DNA of 64,000 nt from G963677445 sp963677445 (GTDB lineage Bacteria; Bacteroidota; Ignavibacteria; Ignavibacteriales; Melioribacteraceae). Positions 8,517-17,663 of this stretch are shown piece after piece; position 1 is the first letter of the stretch, and every line of letters begins with the position of its first letter. The stretch lies in the NCBI GenBank assembly GCA_963677445.2, contig CAXXGF010000003.1:1-64000 (forward strand). Reading direction: 5' to 3'. The notes below the pieces were generated by a model, which saw only the letters and a list, made by a program, of their open reading frames with translations, was not told the origin of the DNA and searched no databases. The translations under genes and the position numbers were made by a program.

Positions 8517-8669
8517 ATGCCAATATACTTTTATACAAAAAACGATCCTTTTTATGAATTTTCCAATTTCTCCCCTTACGGAATAGAAATGGAGGGGAAA
8601 TGGTGGCCACTCTTGGCAGAACCAGGAAATTCAACAGATTTATTGAGCATTTTTGAATATTTTATTTAA
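8517..8669 (+). pseudogene. NADAR (YbiA-like) N-terminal remnant
   Basis: The frame from ATG 8517 reads MPIYFYTKNDPFYEFSNFSP followed by YGIEMEGKWWP, which is the conserved N-terminus of the NADAR/YbiA family (typical form: YFYSKNDPYYEFSNFSP, then G/DGKxWPTVEHY). After the WWP the expected TVEHYFQAQKF is lost and the frame runs on with unrelated residues to a TAA at 8667. In another frame WQNQEIQQIY resembles FQAQKF, so a small deletion or frameshift followed by truncation is likely. The family's NAD/ADP-ribose-linked N-glycosidase chemistry needs residues absent here, so the remnant should be inactive. Confidence 0.6.
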
Positions 8670-8732
8670 ATTAATTGCATTCTTTATAAACTTTGCAATG
8701 TATTTATATAATCAGTTTAAGTTTTCAGAATT

Positions 8733-9572
8733 ATGGCAAGAATTTGGTCAGAAACAGAAGTGGAAAGAATAGTTGAAGACTATTTTAAGATGTTACGCAA
8801 GGAACTGACCGATAAAAAGTTTTCAAAAACGGATCATAGAAATATTATTTCTGATTCGTTAGATGGCAGATCCGATGGCTCCATCGAGTTCAAACACCAG
8901 AATATAAGCGCGGTGTTAATTGAGTTTGGTCTGCCATATATTTCCGGGTATAAACCCAGGTATAACTACCAAAACATTCTAAAAGATGCAATCGAAGATT
9001 ATCTTTCGAAAAACAACTCGATATTCAAACTCTTTGAGAAGTTTATTGAATCCGAAATTGCAATTCCCGGGGTAGAAGATATCCTTTCATGTCTGGAAAA
9101 AAAGCCGGTGTTTCATCATCAGGTGGCCGAGCAGCCTGTATACTATTCCCCTAATTCAGCGAAAAAGAACTATTTCCAGGAAGAACTCCAAAACACAAAG
9201 ATTGGTTTATTGGGAGAAAAATTTGTGATCAATTTTGAGAAAGCCCGTCTATTAGTTGCGGGATGTGATAATTTGTCAGATAAAGTGGTACATGTTTCAC
9301 AATCGGAAGGTGATTCTGCAGGATTTGATATTTTGTCTTTTGATACCAGCGGAAGTGAAAGATATATAGAGGTAAAGACAACAAAATTCGGTAAGGAATC
9401 CCCTTTTTTTATCACAAAAAATGAACTGGAATTTTCACGATCAAAGCTTGATATGTACTACCTTTACAGACTCTTTAACTTCCATAAGAACCCCAAAATG
9501 TTTTTATTAAATGGCTCCATTGATAAGTCATGCTTACTTACTCCTACACAATATGTAGGATTGCCTATTTAA
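8733..9572 (+). CDS. DUF3883 protein with PD-(D/E)xK nuclease-like C-terminal domain
   Basis: A 279-residue cytoplasmic protein. Residues 1-90 (WSETEVERIVEDYFKMLRKE, then SIEFKHQNISAVLIEFGLPYI and GYKPRYNYQ) form a conserved N-terminal module often seen in front of DUF3883 or other nuclease domains. Residues about 150-260 are DUF3883: GLLGEKFV (G161, E162), GFDILSFD (D199) and YIEVKTT (E213, K215) give the E...D...ExK arrangement of the PD-(D/E)xK fold, followed by FFITKNELEFS. DUF3883 domains are common in restriction-like and defence-associated proteins, but no modification enzyme or helicase is near. A Tiki/ChaN-like gene starts 20 bases after its stop, so the two may be co-transcribed. 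Confidence 0.8.
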   Translation: MARIWSETEVERIVEDYFKMLRKELTDKKFSKTDHRNIISDSLDGRSDGSIEFKHQNISAVLIEFGLPYISGYKPRYNYQNILKDAIEDYLSKNNSIFKLFEKFIESEIAIPGVEDILSCLEKKPVFHHQVAEQPVYYSPNSAKKNYFQEELQNTKIGLLGEKFVINFEKARLLVAGCDNLSDKVVHVSQSEGDSAGFDILSFDTSGSERYIEVKTTKFGKESPFFITKNELEFSRSKLDMYYLYRLFNFHKNPKMFLLNGSIDKSCLLTPTQYVGLPI

Positions 9573-9592
9573 ACTCTCTACTTATACGAAAA

Positions 9593-10774
9593 ATGAAAAC
9601 AACAAAAACTCTAAAATTATTATCCTTCTTCATCATCATTCTTGGCGCAATCTTCATTTTCCGTGATCATATCCTGGTTCTCGCGATCAGGGTTTTTTAT
9701 GAATCGGAATATGAAGAAAAAAAGCTCCCCCTTCCGGCGCTGGAGGATTCTCTAAGGGCTGAGCTGACAGAATATCTTGCCAATAACCACAAATCTCCCG
9801 AAGAATATATAGTCAGCAAATTTGATGATCATGACATTATTTTTGTCGGGGAACATCACAGGATAAAACATGACGCCGAGCTTATCGGGTCTCTCGTGCC
9901 GGAATTATATAAAGCCAGTATATATAACATCGGGATGGAATTTACCACCCGGGCCGATCAGCCGCTGATCGATTCCCTGGTAAACTCCGGGGAATATGAC
10001 CAGACTCTTGCCAACAAAATATTATTTGACTGGCTGGTATTGTGGGGATACAGGGAATACAGCGATATTTTCAGGGCGGCATGGAAGCTAAACAAAACAA
10101 TACCTGCCGGAGAAAAGAAATTCAGGATTGTGGGATTAAACATCCCGAAACAAACAGGCAATGACGATGACATGATGGAAGCGGTAATCGTAAAAGAATT
10201 CCTGAAAAAAGGAGAAAAGGCGCTGATCTACTGCGGCATTCATCATGCCTTTACAAGCTACAAATACCCCGTTTTGAAGGATGGTAAATTCAGTCACTTT
10301 TTTGATCACCGTGTCGGCAACATGGTATATAAAAGAATCGGGGATAGGGCGGCGACAATATTTCTCCATTCACCCTGGGGCGCTCCCCGCGGTAAAAATT
10401 ACCCGGTGGATGGTTATATTGATACCCTGATGAAAACCCTGCCCTCCGAATTATTGAGAGCAGGTTTTGATACCCGCGGAACCCCTTTCGGCGATCTCCC
10501 GGCTAAAAACAACATTTACCAGTATGGATATGAAAACTTCACCCTCAAGGACTTCTGCGACTGTTATATTATCCAAAAACCGCTTCCTGAATATGAAGGT
10601 GTGACAACAATAGAAAATTTCATCAACAGCGATAATATCGAAGCGGCCCGCAAAAGATTTACCAACAACAGCTTCGATTTCCTTTTCAGCAACTTCGGCC
10701 CCGTTTTCTGGAACTACGCCATCTCAATGGACGCCGATTTGAAGCGTATGCATGAGTTTGGAAGGTACAGATGA
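9593..10774 (+). CDS. Tiki/ChaN/erythromycin-esterase-superfamily protein, membrane anchored
   Basis: A 393-residue protein. I start it at ATG 9593, since an in-frame ATG at 9530 would overlap DUF3883 coding sequence and spoil the N-terminal anchor (residues 10-32, hydrophobic). The catalytic-type motif of the superfamily is present: DIIFVGEHHRIKHD (G86, E87, H88, H89), then NIGMEF and a second IYCGIHHAF with conserved His. These Glu/His pairs coordinate a metal or act as in EreA and the Tiki protease family; ChaN relatives bind haem. Substrate is unknown. The fold prediction is firm, the reaction is not. It follows the DUF3883 gene by 20 bases. Confidence 0.75.
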   Translation: MKTTKTLKLLSFFIIILGAIFIFRDHILVLAIRVFYESEYEEKKLPLPALEDSLRAELTEYLANNHKSPEEYIVSKFDDHDIIFVGEHHRIKHDAELIGSLVPELYKASIYNIGMEFTTRADQPLIDSLVNSGEYDQTLANKILFDWLVLWGYREYSDIFRAAWKLNKTIPAGEKKFRIVGLNIPKQTGNDDDMMEAVIVKEFLKKGEKALIYCGIHHAFTSYKYPVLKDGKFSHFFDHRVGNMVYKRIGDRAATIFLHSPWGAPRGKNYPVDGYIDTLMKTLPSELLRAGFDTRGTPFGDLPAKNNIYQYGYENFTLKDFCDCYIIQKPLPEYEGVTTIENFINSDNIEAARKRFTNNSFDFLFSNFGPVFWNYAISMDADLKRMHEFGRYR

Positions 10775-11092
10775 TAATTGATAAAAAGTATTAAATGATG
10801 AATCAGATATCGCAACTAATTGCATTTCCCGGATTATAATCTGCTTTGTAGAAGAAGAATTATTGTAAACCTGAAATGCCGCTTGTCTTCCGTTACCTGT
10901 ATGGGATCAACAATGATTCATAAGTGTTTAAAACAATCAGGTTATCCACATAGAATTTTATGATTTACCTAAAGACATAGCCAAAAACCTATAAGAATTG
11001 GTGGTAGTCTTGAAAAATATAATTTCCCCAGGAATATAGGCACACTCAGGCATATAAATCCTCCCGCGAGGGGGACAGGCTAAAAGCCCGTC
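10775..11092. other. Gene-free gap with short GC-rich palindromic text
   Basis: A 318-base stretch. Its right part contains cctcccgcgagggggacagg and aaaagcccgtcctacgctga, a GC-rich fragment unlike its surroundings and similar in style to intergenic repeat text, but no second copy was identified. No gene seen. Confidence 0.4.
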
Positions 11093-11733
11093 CTACGCTG
11101 AGAAATTTTTGTGGGAGCCGTCGCAGTTGGGGTATCTTTTTGAGTGGCCGCAGAGGCAGTCCTTTATCCCTTTGCCATTCATTATCCGCGGGTTATATTG
11201 CTCTATCCTTGAAGCGCGGGTTTTTGATTGTTTTGCCTGCGAAAAATATAAGAAATATGCTTTCTGTCTTGCGGGAGTCAGATTTTCAAAGGCGCTCCGG
11301 AATTCAGGATTTTCCCCAAATTTCGCGATAAATTCTCCGGGGACATCAAAATCGGATGTTTTTTTCGTATCGACTTTCAGACCAGCCTTCTCAAACTCTA
11401 TCGCCTTAAAATATATCGGTTGATAATTGGGTTCCAGCTTCTTTACCCGACTCACATCAGTGAACCTGATCTGCCGTGTGGACCGTAATTTTATGTCTGC
11501 TGAACCAATATTTTTTCTGTATCGCTCAACAAGACTCCCTTATGAAAGAGAATCGCGCGATAATCATTAAATTCATGTATCAACAGAACATTTTTCTTTT
11601 GAAGAGTGTGGCAGGGGTGCATCCATTTATATTCTTCCCTCAATCCGCGGTTCAGAACCATCTCCCTGGGGAGTGTCAATTCCTCCTGTCGCTTACCCAC
11701 ATTTTCCGGGTATCTTTCAACATCAGGATTCAT
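11093..11733 (-). pseudogene. YdeI/OmpD-associated family protein with CDGSH tail, frameshifted
   Basis: Read on the minus strand the N-terminal half (ATG at 11733, MNPDVERYPENVGKRQEE to ILVQQT) and C-terminal half (RQIRFTDVSRVKKLEPNYQP to the end) are consecutive parts of one YdeI/DUF1801-type protein of about 210 residues. They are separated by a TAA (11491-11493) where the family has Glu (QQTEN) and by a one-base deletion two to three codons later, near 11486-11488, that shifts the frame. After the family's usual GKG end the protein adds CLCGHSKRYPNCDGSH, which satisfies the CDGSH [2Fe-2S] motif CxCxxSxxxPxCDGSH. With two lesions close together the gene is broken, though a C-terminal piece from an internal GTG could still be made. 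A GGGCAACC/GGTTGCCC hairpin lies just upstream. Confidence 0.75.
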
Positions 11734-12096
11734 ATATTCATCCGTGAAATTACCGTAGGGGCAACCCTTGTGGTTGCCCAAACTTTGAGTTTTCAATAGT
11801 CTATTATTTTTCAACATTCTTTTCATTATCCATTCACCAGGGAATTTTCCGCATCCCCGCAAAATTCATAATCGTAAACAGGCAATCCAGAATACAAAAT
11901 TGTAATGAGACTCATGAGACAACTGCGACTCGTGGCTGTTTTCGAAATGTAAATTAAAGTCTTTCAATTTTGCTTAGAATTGGAATAATCTTAATTTCCC
12001 TCTTATGAAGAATGTACTACCCCACAACTGTCACCTCCCCGGTCATCATACTCATACTCTTACTCTTATTCTGATTTTTCCAGGGATGATACCGAT

Positions 12097-12127
12097 AAAA
12101 AAAAAGGGAGGCGCAAGGCCTCCCCCA
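12097..12127 (-). terminator. Rho-independent terminator of the large BNR gene
   Basis: On the minus strand GGGAGGC-CTTGC-GCCTCCC is followed by nine T. It begins 6 bases beyond the stop codon of the 12133-15579 gene, so it ends that transcript. Confidence 0.85.
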
Positions 12128-12132
12128 ATCAA

Positions 12133-15100
12133 TTATTTCATGAACATCGCTTTAATATTGTCGGTAAACGTTTTTCCGGTTGTCATAGATTCACATTTTA
12201 TCCTTATCATATAAACACCTGATGAAATATCTGAGGCATTCCAGGCAACCTGGTGGTAACCCGGACTGAATTCACCCGATTCAAGTAAAGCCATTCTTTC
12301 ACCCAGCATATTATATACTCCAATTACAACCGTACTCCTTTCCGGAACACCAAAACTGATGGTCGTGGATGGATTGAACGGATTCGGGAAATTCTGGCCG
12401 AGATAATATTCATCCGGCACTCCTGTAAGATCAAGGCCCAACCCGGTTGAAAGCACTGTGGTAAAACTAAATTTCTCGCTGTAATTGCTTTCTCCGTCAC
12501 TGTTTTTCGCTTCAACGCGCCAGTAATATTTCTTATTTAGCTCCAATCCTGTTACAGAAAATTCCGAAGCTGTGACATTATCTTCATCAATAAAAGGATT
12601 AAGCAGCAATGAATTTGTTGCGACCTGCATAAGATATCTTTCCGCGCCGGTAACATCATCCCAGTCTAAAATTACATCGACCGGAATTTCAGTCGCCCCG
12701 TCTGAAGGGTAAGTCAGAAGCGGAGTGGCGAGGATTGTTTTAAAGGAGTATACTTCCGAATATGGTGATTCACCCGCGTCATTAACCGCGCTTACTTTCC
12801 AGTAATACCATGTGTCATGCTCCAGATCGGTCATTTCATGATATATATCGGTAATGTTATTATTATCCAGAATAACATTTGAAAAAGCGTCATCGGTTGA
12901 TACCATAAGATGATACCTCAAGGCTCCGTTTGCTTCATACCATTCGAGTGTTACCGGTATTTCCAGGTTGGTTACCGCAGGTTCGGGCCCCACAATCGCA
13001 GGAGCGGCAAGATTAGAAATGATGAATGTCTCACTGCTTGTCTGTACCAGAGTCGGTTCATCCCTGGAAGTAACTCTTATCAGGCAATCTTCCGAAAGTC
13101 CTTCTGTAATATCCCAGGAGTATTTTCCGAGGGTGCTGTTAATATCGTCGGCGATCACATTCCAGCTTGTTCCGTTGTTTTTCGAAAATTCGATTTTCAG
13201 CATACCCGCGTTGCTCGAAGTCCAGATAATATTCTGTGTGGTCCCTATAACCCAGTCCTCATCACCATTTGGCCTTACGAGATCGAGATATGTTTCATCG
13301 GAATTATTCAAAATTGTTTCAAGAATTGACTGTCCATGCGTACCCACCCTGAGATAACGTGTATGATCGATAACTACATAACTGAAATCCATACATGGGA
13401 CATAATCTATACCATTGCCGAGTCTTGTCCAGTTTTCACCACCATTTACCGTACGATAGACCCCGAAATCATTCGCGAGATAAATATGTCCTTCTAATTC
13501 AGGATCAACAAATATATCATTTGTAGGTATATCAGGCAGATCTCCCGATATATCTGTCCAGGTGTTACCAAAATTGGTTGATTTAAATACCTTTCCACCT
13601 CCAAAACCGGAGCGAACCACCCACAAAGTATTTTCATCATAGGGATCGGCGAGAACCCGGGGCACAAACCTCTGTAAACCGGGAATATTCTGCGCGACAT
13701 TCTTCCATTCACCACCGCCGTTTGAAGATACAAAAATCTGCGGAGTTGAACTATAAGTCCCCGATCCGGCAGCGACAAATATTTCACTGTTTATCGGACT
13801 CTGAGAAACTGAATTCATATTTTCATTACTAATGAAACCTGAGATCGGGTTCCATGTGCTTCCCCGGTTGGTTGATTTCCAGAATCGTTTAGAACCCGCG
13901 TATATAATTGCCGGATTAAAATGATCCTGGAAATAGGGAGTTATCCAGTTTGTCTGCTGTAAAAAATCGGGAGATATATCTGAAAACGTTCCGAATGTTC
14001 CATTATTCAGACTCCGGTAAAGAGCGCCATATTGTATTGACATAAAAACAGTTGTAGGATTGCTCACATCATAAAAACACTCCATACCGTCACCGGTGGT
14101 TGTCAGATCATAATTAGTAACTCCCCGGTCATCTGTTCTCATATTACCGTTATCCTGAGTGCCGCCCATGATAATATCGGGATTTGTCGGGTGTGAGGCT
14201 ATCCTGTAAAACTGGATAGTGTGCAAACCGTAATTGCGGTGATGCCACGTATCTCCGCCATCTGTTGAACGCCAGATACCGCCATCGCTGCCGATCCATA
14301 TTATATCAGGATTCGATGGCGAAAAGACAATTTTATGATAATCGGTGTGCATAGGGCTTTGCCAGCCATTGTTTCCGCCGCTCCGTCTGACAGGACTGAA
14401 ATCGGCCCCGTTGCTGGTTCTGTGGAGTTCCACATTACCAGCCAGAACATCATCGGGATTTGTAGGATTAACAGCAATGCAAAGGTCATATGTACCCTGG
14501 TCGAGCCAATTGACGCCGTCATATGTTCCACTCAGTTGAACTCCGGCAGATATTTGAGTCCAGTTAACCCCTGCATTCACCGATTTATACGCCACTGTGT
14601 TGGTGCCGTTATAAATAATCGCATACATTTTATCGGGATTTGCGGCTCCCTGGGTAATCTGTATTCTTGATATACCTCCCGGCAATCCGCTGTTAGAGGC
14701 TTCAAAAGTCTCACCCTGGTCCACCGACGCGACAACACCAACAGTTCCCACTCCGGCATATACAATATTGTCATCGGTCGGATGCACAATAATATCAAAT
14801 ACATTATCGTGTTCATATACTTTGTACCATGATTCACCATAATCGGTACTTTTCCAGACACCTTCATTATCATGGTTGCCGTAAAAGGAGTTTCCGCTCC
14901 CCAATGCCGCATAAACAATCGCTGTATTATGGGGATTTACGACAACATCACCAAAGGAAGTAACCTCGCCGAACTTATCAATATGCTTCCAGTTATCACC
15001 TCCGTCAGTGGATTTATACATACCTTTACCAGTATATGTGTAGGGCCCGAGTCTCGAGAGTATTTCACCGGTCCCGGCGTAAACAACCTCCGGATTAGCG

Positions 15101-15579
15101 GGATCGATGGCAATAGCTCCGAAAGTAAGAGTTGCAAAGTCCCTGCTCAAAAATGCCCAGTTTTCACCGCCATCAGTGGTTTTCCATATTCCGCCCGATG
15201 CTGCCCCGATATAAACTGTGTTGGGATCCTGCGGATGAACCGCTATGCCCCTTACTCTTCCCGCGTTCACTCCCCAGTATGGAGGCCAGACACTGTTTAT
15301 CCCTATCGGACCAACCTGTGTCCAGGCAAGGTCTTCAACCGGCGAATTGAGCTCCTTTTTTTTCTCCTTTTCCATTTCGGCATAAAAATGATGGATCGGT
15401 ATAGTATCTTCCGGCGCCGCTCTTTGACGGTAGAACCATTCCATTCTCTTAAAGAAATTTCTCTCTTTCATTTCCTGTGGCACATTATCCCACATTGAAT
15501 TCTGTGCCCATGCCAGCCCCGGCAACAAAAAGAGAGTTAATAAAAATGCCCTGATGCTAAATCGATAAATTGATCGCAT
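12133..15579 (-). CDS. Large secreted sortilin/VPS10-like BNR protein with FN3 domains and T9SS sorting domain
   Basis: A 1148-residue exported protein. Signal peptide MRSIYRFSIRAFLLTLFLLP, then GLAWAQ. Residues about 60-760 hold many Asp-box turns (KTTDGGENW, KSTDGGDNW, KSTDYGESW, RSTDGGDTW, KSTNRGSTW, KSTNFGNTW, RTVNGGENW) characteristic of multi-blade sortilin-like propellers. About 765-850 is a Ser-Thr-rich GPI-anchor-type beta-sandwich (GTTQNIIWTSS, VKIEFSKNNG-like), 860-1040 two fibronectin type III domains (TPLLTYPSDGATEIPVDVIL), and 1060-1148 the T9SS sorting domain (QNFPNPFNPSTTISFGVP). It should be a surface or released adhesive/binding protein; no peptidase or glycosidase residues were seen. 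Start supported by AGGGG 8 bases upstream and the signal peptide. Monocistronic with its own terminator. Confidence 0.85.
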   Translation of the reverse strand: MRSIYRFSIRAFLLTLFLLPGLAWAQNSMWDNVPQEMKERNFFKRMEWFYRQRAAPEDTIPIHHFYAEMEKEKKKELNSPVEDLAWTQVGPIGINSVWPPYWGVNAGRVRGIAVHPQDPNTVYIGAASGGIWKTTDGGENWAFLSRDFATLTFGAIAIDPANPEVVYAGTGEILSRLGPYTYTGKGMYKSTDGGDNWKHIDKFGEVTSFGDVVVNPHNTAIVYAALGSGNSFYGNHDNEGVWKSTDYGESWYKVYEHDNVFDIIVHPTDDNIVYAGVGTVGVVASVDQGETFEASNSGLPGGISRIQITQGAANPDKMYAIIYNGTNTVAYKSVNAGVNWTQISAGVQLSGTYDGVNWLDQGTYDLCIAVNPTNPDDVLAGNVELHRTSNGADFSPVRRSGGNNGWQSPMHTDYHKIVFSPSNPDIIWIGSDGGIWRSTDGGDTWHHRNYGLHTIQFYRIASHPTNPDIIMGGTQDNGNMRTDDRGVTNYDLTTTGDGMECFYDVSNPTTVFMSIQYGALYRSLNNGTFGTFSDISPDFLQQTNWITPYFQDHFNPAIIYAGSKRFWKSTNRGSTWNPISGFISNENMNSVSQSPINSEIFVAAGSGTYSSTPQIFVSSNGGGEWKNVAQNIPGLQRFVPRVLADPYDENTLWVVRSGFGGGKVFKSTNFGNTWTDISGDLPDIPTNDIFVDPELEGHIYLANDFGVYRTVNGGENWTRLGNGIDYVPCMDFSYVVIDHTRYLRVGTHGQSILETILNNSDETYLDLVRPNGDEDWVIGTTQNIIWTSSNAGMLKIEFSKNNGTSWNVIADDINSTLGKYSWDITEGLSEDCLIRVTSRDEPTLVQTSSETFIISNLAAPAIVGPEPAVTNLEIPVTLEWYEANGALRYHLMVSTDDAFSNVILDNNNITDIYHEMTDLEHDTWYYWKVSAVNDAGESPYSEVYSFKTILATPLLTYPSDGATEIPVDVILDWDDVTGAERYLMQVATNSLLLNPFIDEDNVTASEFSVTGLELNKKYYWRVEAKNSDGESNYSEKFSFTTVLSTGLGLDLTGVPDEYYLGQNFPNPFNPSTTISFGVPERSTVVIGVYNMLGERMALLESGEFSPGYHQVAWNASDISSGVYMIRIKCESMTTGKTFTDNIKAMFMK

Positions 15580-16245
15580 TATTACCCCTGAATTTGTGAA
15601 TATGTTATTTTGTTATAGGTGCAATTTATTTAGATGTTTCAGTATAGCCTCCGGTTCAATTATTAAATATCCTGAACACAAAACAAATTATCATCTGTCT
15701 GATCTTCAAGGTAAAAATTTGTCCGGATGATATAATTACATCATTTTGCCTTTTTTTATCAGGGAATCAAAAAAAATGAGAGATTAAGAATGTAGAATAT
15801 AGATTGATGCGCCTAATCAATTATTTTCTTGCTGTAAATAGCAGAATATTATGTAAAACGCGTTGATGGAAAGAACCGTACTCCGAAGCCGGGAAAGCCG
15901 GAAGTGAAGAGTGAAGGAGTTGCTTAATTGATAATTAAAGGATGACTCCGGTTTTAATTTTGTGTTAAATTATCCTGCTAACCTTTTTAATTCCCGTAGT
16001 CCTGTTATGTGTTTTTTCGCCCGGCCATCACAAAATTCCGCTGGAAATATTGCCCTTTTTAATTAAAGTTAATAAGGTTTAAATATAGCCGGGCTGTCAC
16101 TTATGCTATAAAGGAGCCCCGATTTGGTGAAACGCCAAATTTCAAATTAAACAGTAAAAAGAATTTGGTTTTTACTCCCTTCCAGAGCTTAGAACTATTC
16201 TGACGTTTGGACTTCTCCCTTTAAGATTAAAAGGGAGGTTGGCAG

Positions 16246-16477
16246 CACTGCTGTCAACTTAAGGGATTTTATTTTTTTACCGGCCCCGAAGGGGTCGAAG
16301 AATAGCCACGGGGAATTCCCCGTGGGGGCGGAGATAAAAAGCGCACAACATCAATGGAAAAGCGAACAAGGAGGTTTAAATTTGGGTTATCTCCTTTAAA
16401 TTTATCCATTTTCTCATGGTTCTGTTGGTCCCTTTCGGGAACGTAAAAAAGATTTTCCGCTTAAGTTGACAGCAGTG
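16246..16477. mobile_element. MITE-like element, copy 1 (perfect 18-bp inverted ends)
   Basis: In the long gene-free gap 15580-16929 a 232-base element is bounded by CACTGCTGTCAACTTAAG (16246-16263) and its exact reverse complement (16460-16477). Inside is a GC-rich core: ccccgaaggggtcgaag followed by ccacggggaattccccgtgg, itself palindromic. It is too short to encode a protein. Immediately to the left is a hairpin, CTCCCTTT-aagatta-AAAGGGAG. Copies 2 and 3 at 22995 and 23633 share ends and core. The rest of the gap shows no gene. Confidence 0.8.
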
Positions 16478-16929
16478 GGTTGGCAGGGATTTGATCAGCC
16501 TGGAGCAGAATATAATCTTTTGAAAGGTTCCATCATTGTAAACAAATGGAAAAGAGAATTAGAAACATTATCCGTCAATTTCCATTCTTGTTGCCTGGAA
16601 GGTTAAAAAGAGAGAATATGTTTTTTTTAAGCTTTTTTGTAGGATTTGGTGATTTTAATATTATATGTCGCTTTTTCCTTCTAAATCCGCGGTAAACTTT
16701 GCCTTTCAATTGTTAATTGTAATCTTTCCATTTTGCGCAGTTTCCGGCCTCTTTTATATTATTAAATTTGCGATTGGTGAATCAATAAATACCTTTCTTT
16801 TTTTATATTATTTTCTGTAATTTAAACGAAGCAATCAGAATCGTATATATCTTCGCTTTTACTAAATAAATTTGTTTTTCAAAAAAATCTTTATTAACCT
16901 TTATTCATTAACCTGAGCTGGCGGCTGTT

Positions 16930-17538
16930 ATGAAAAAAATGATAGCATTATTTTTAACCTTATTTTTTATTTCACTTTCAGCACAGGAAAGTGACACCTC
17001 ATTCCACCGATATAACTATGGAGTGGAAATTAGTCCCGCTGCAGCTCTGGTAGGAAGCGCGCATGAAAGTATGCTCCTTTATACAGGAGTTAACATTCTT
17101 AACTATAAACGAGATGTTGAACTGGCTTTCCCTGTTTCATTCTGGCAGGAATTTAAGGATAACAGAAACACAATTCTATATATCGACGCCCAATACCGCT
17201 GGTTTATGAAAAATAAGCAGGATGGATTATTTTCTATTTTTGGTGTCAGAATATCATATTTTACCCGTGACGATCAATATTATGAATATATTCCATTCAG
17301 CAATGAGTATTATTTCCATGAAAAGCAAAATGATTTTCTGAAGTTTGGGGTATGCTTCGGAATGGGTTATCGTTATTATTCACCAAAAGGGATTTACTGG
17401 GGTTTTGCTATTTATATCGGCCGCTATTTAAACAATGTCGATGACGGACATAACAAAGATTTTGATATGTTTTTTATCAACACCGGAAAAAGAACATTTC
17501 TTGAAGTTGAATTCCTTAAATTCGGTTACGCGTTCTGA
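16930..17538 (+). CDS. Predicted outer-membrane beta-barrel protein
   Basis: A 202-residue exported protein. Signal peptide MKKMIALFLTLFFISLSAQE. The mature part alternates hydrophobic and polar residues with many aromatics at strand ends (GLFSIFGVRISYFTR, FLKFGVCFGMGYRYYSP, YWGFAIYIGRYLN) and ends in LEVEFLKFGYAF with a terminal Phe, the usual Bam recognition end of outer-membrane barrels. About eight strands fit this length. No function can be assigned. It is alone, facing the convergent exonuclease-MBL gene. Confidence 0.7.
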   Translation: MKKMIALFLTLFFISLSAQESDTSFHRYNYGVEISPAAALVGSAHESMLLYTGVNILNYKRDVELAFPVSFWQEFKDNRNTILYIDAQYRWFMKNKQDGLFSIFGVRISYFTRDDQYYEYIPFSNEYYFHEKQNDFLKFGVCFGMGYRYYSPKGIYWGFAIYIGRYLNNVDDGHNKDFDMFFINTGKRTFLEVEFLKFGYAF

Positions 17539-17663
17539 TTTATTACTTCAATTTGAGTTCGGGATGAGAATAGAGAAAGAAAAAAAATTCAGTCGGTCTG
17601 AAATTAGATATCTGCCTTTAGCAGAAACGACACGTCTTACTATTTCTGGTTTAAAAAGTTGAG

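Noticed and set aside
14872..15498. Long plus-strand frame (208 codons) opposite the large BNR gene
   Set aside because: It is antisense to a clearly coding, repeat-rich gene and has no ribosome site or recognisable pattern; a shadow frame.
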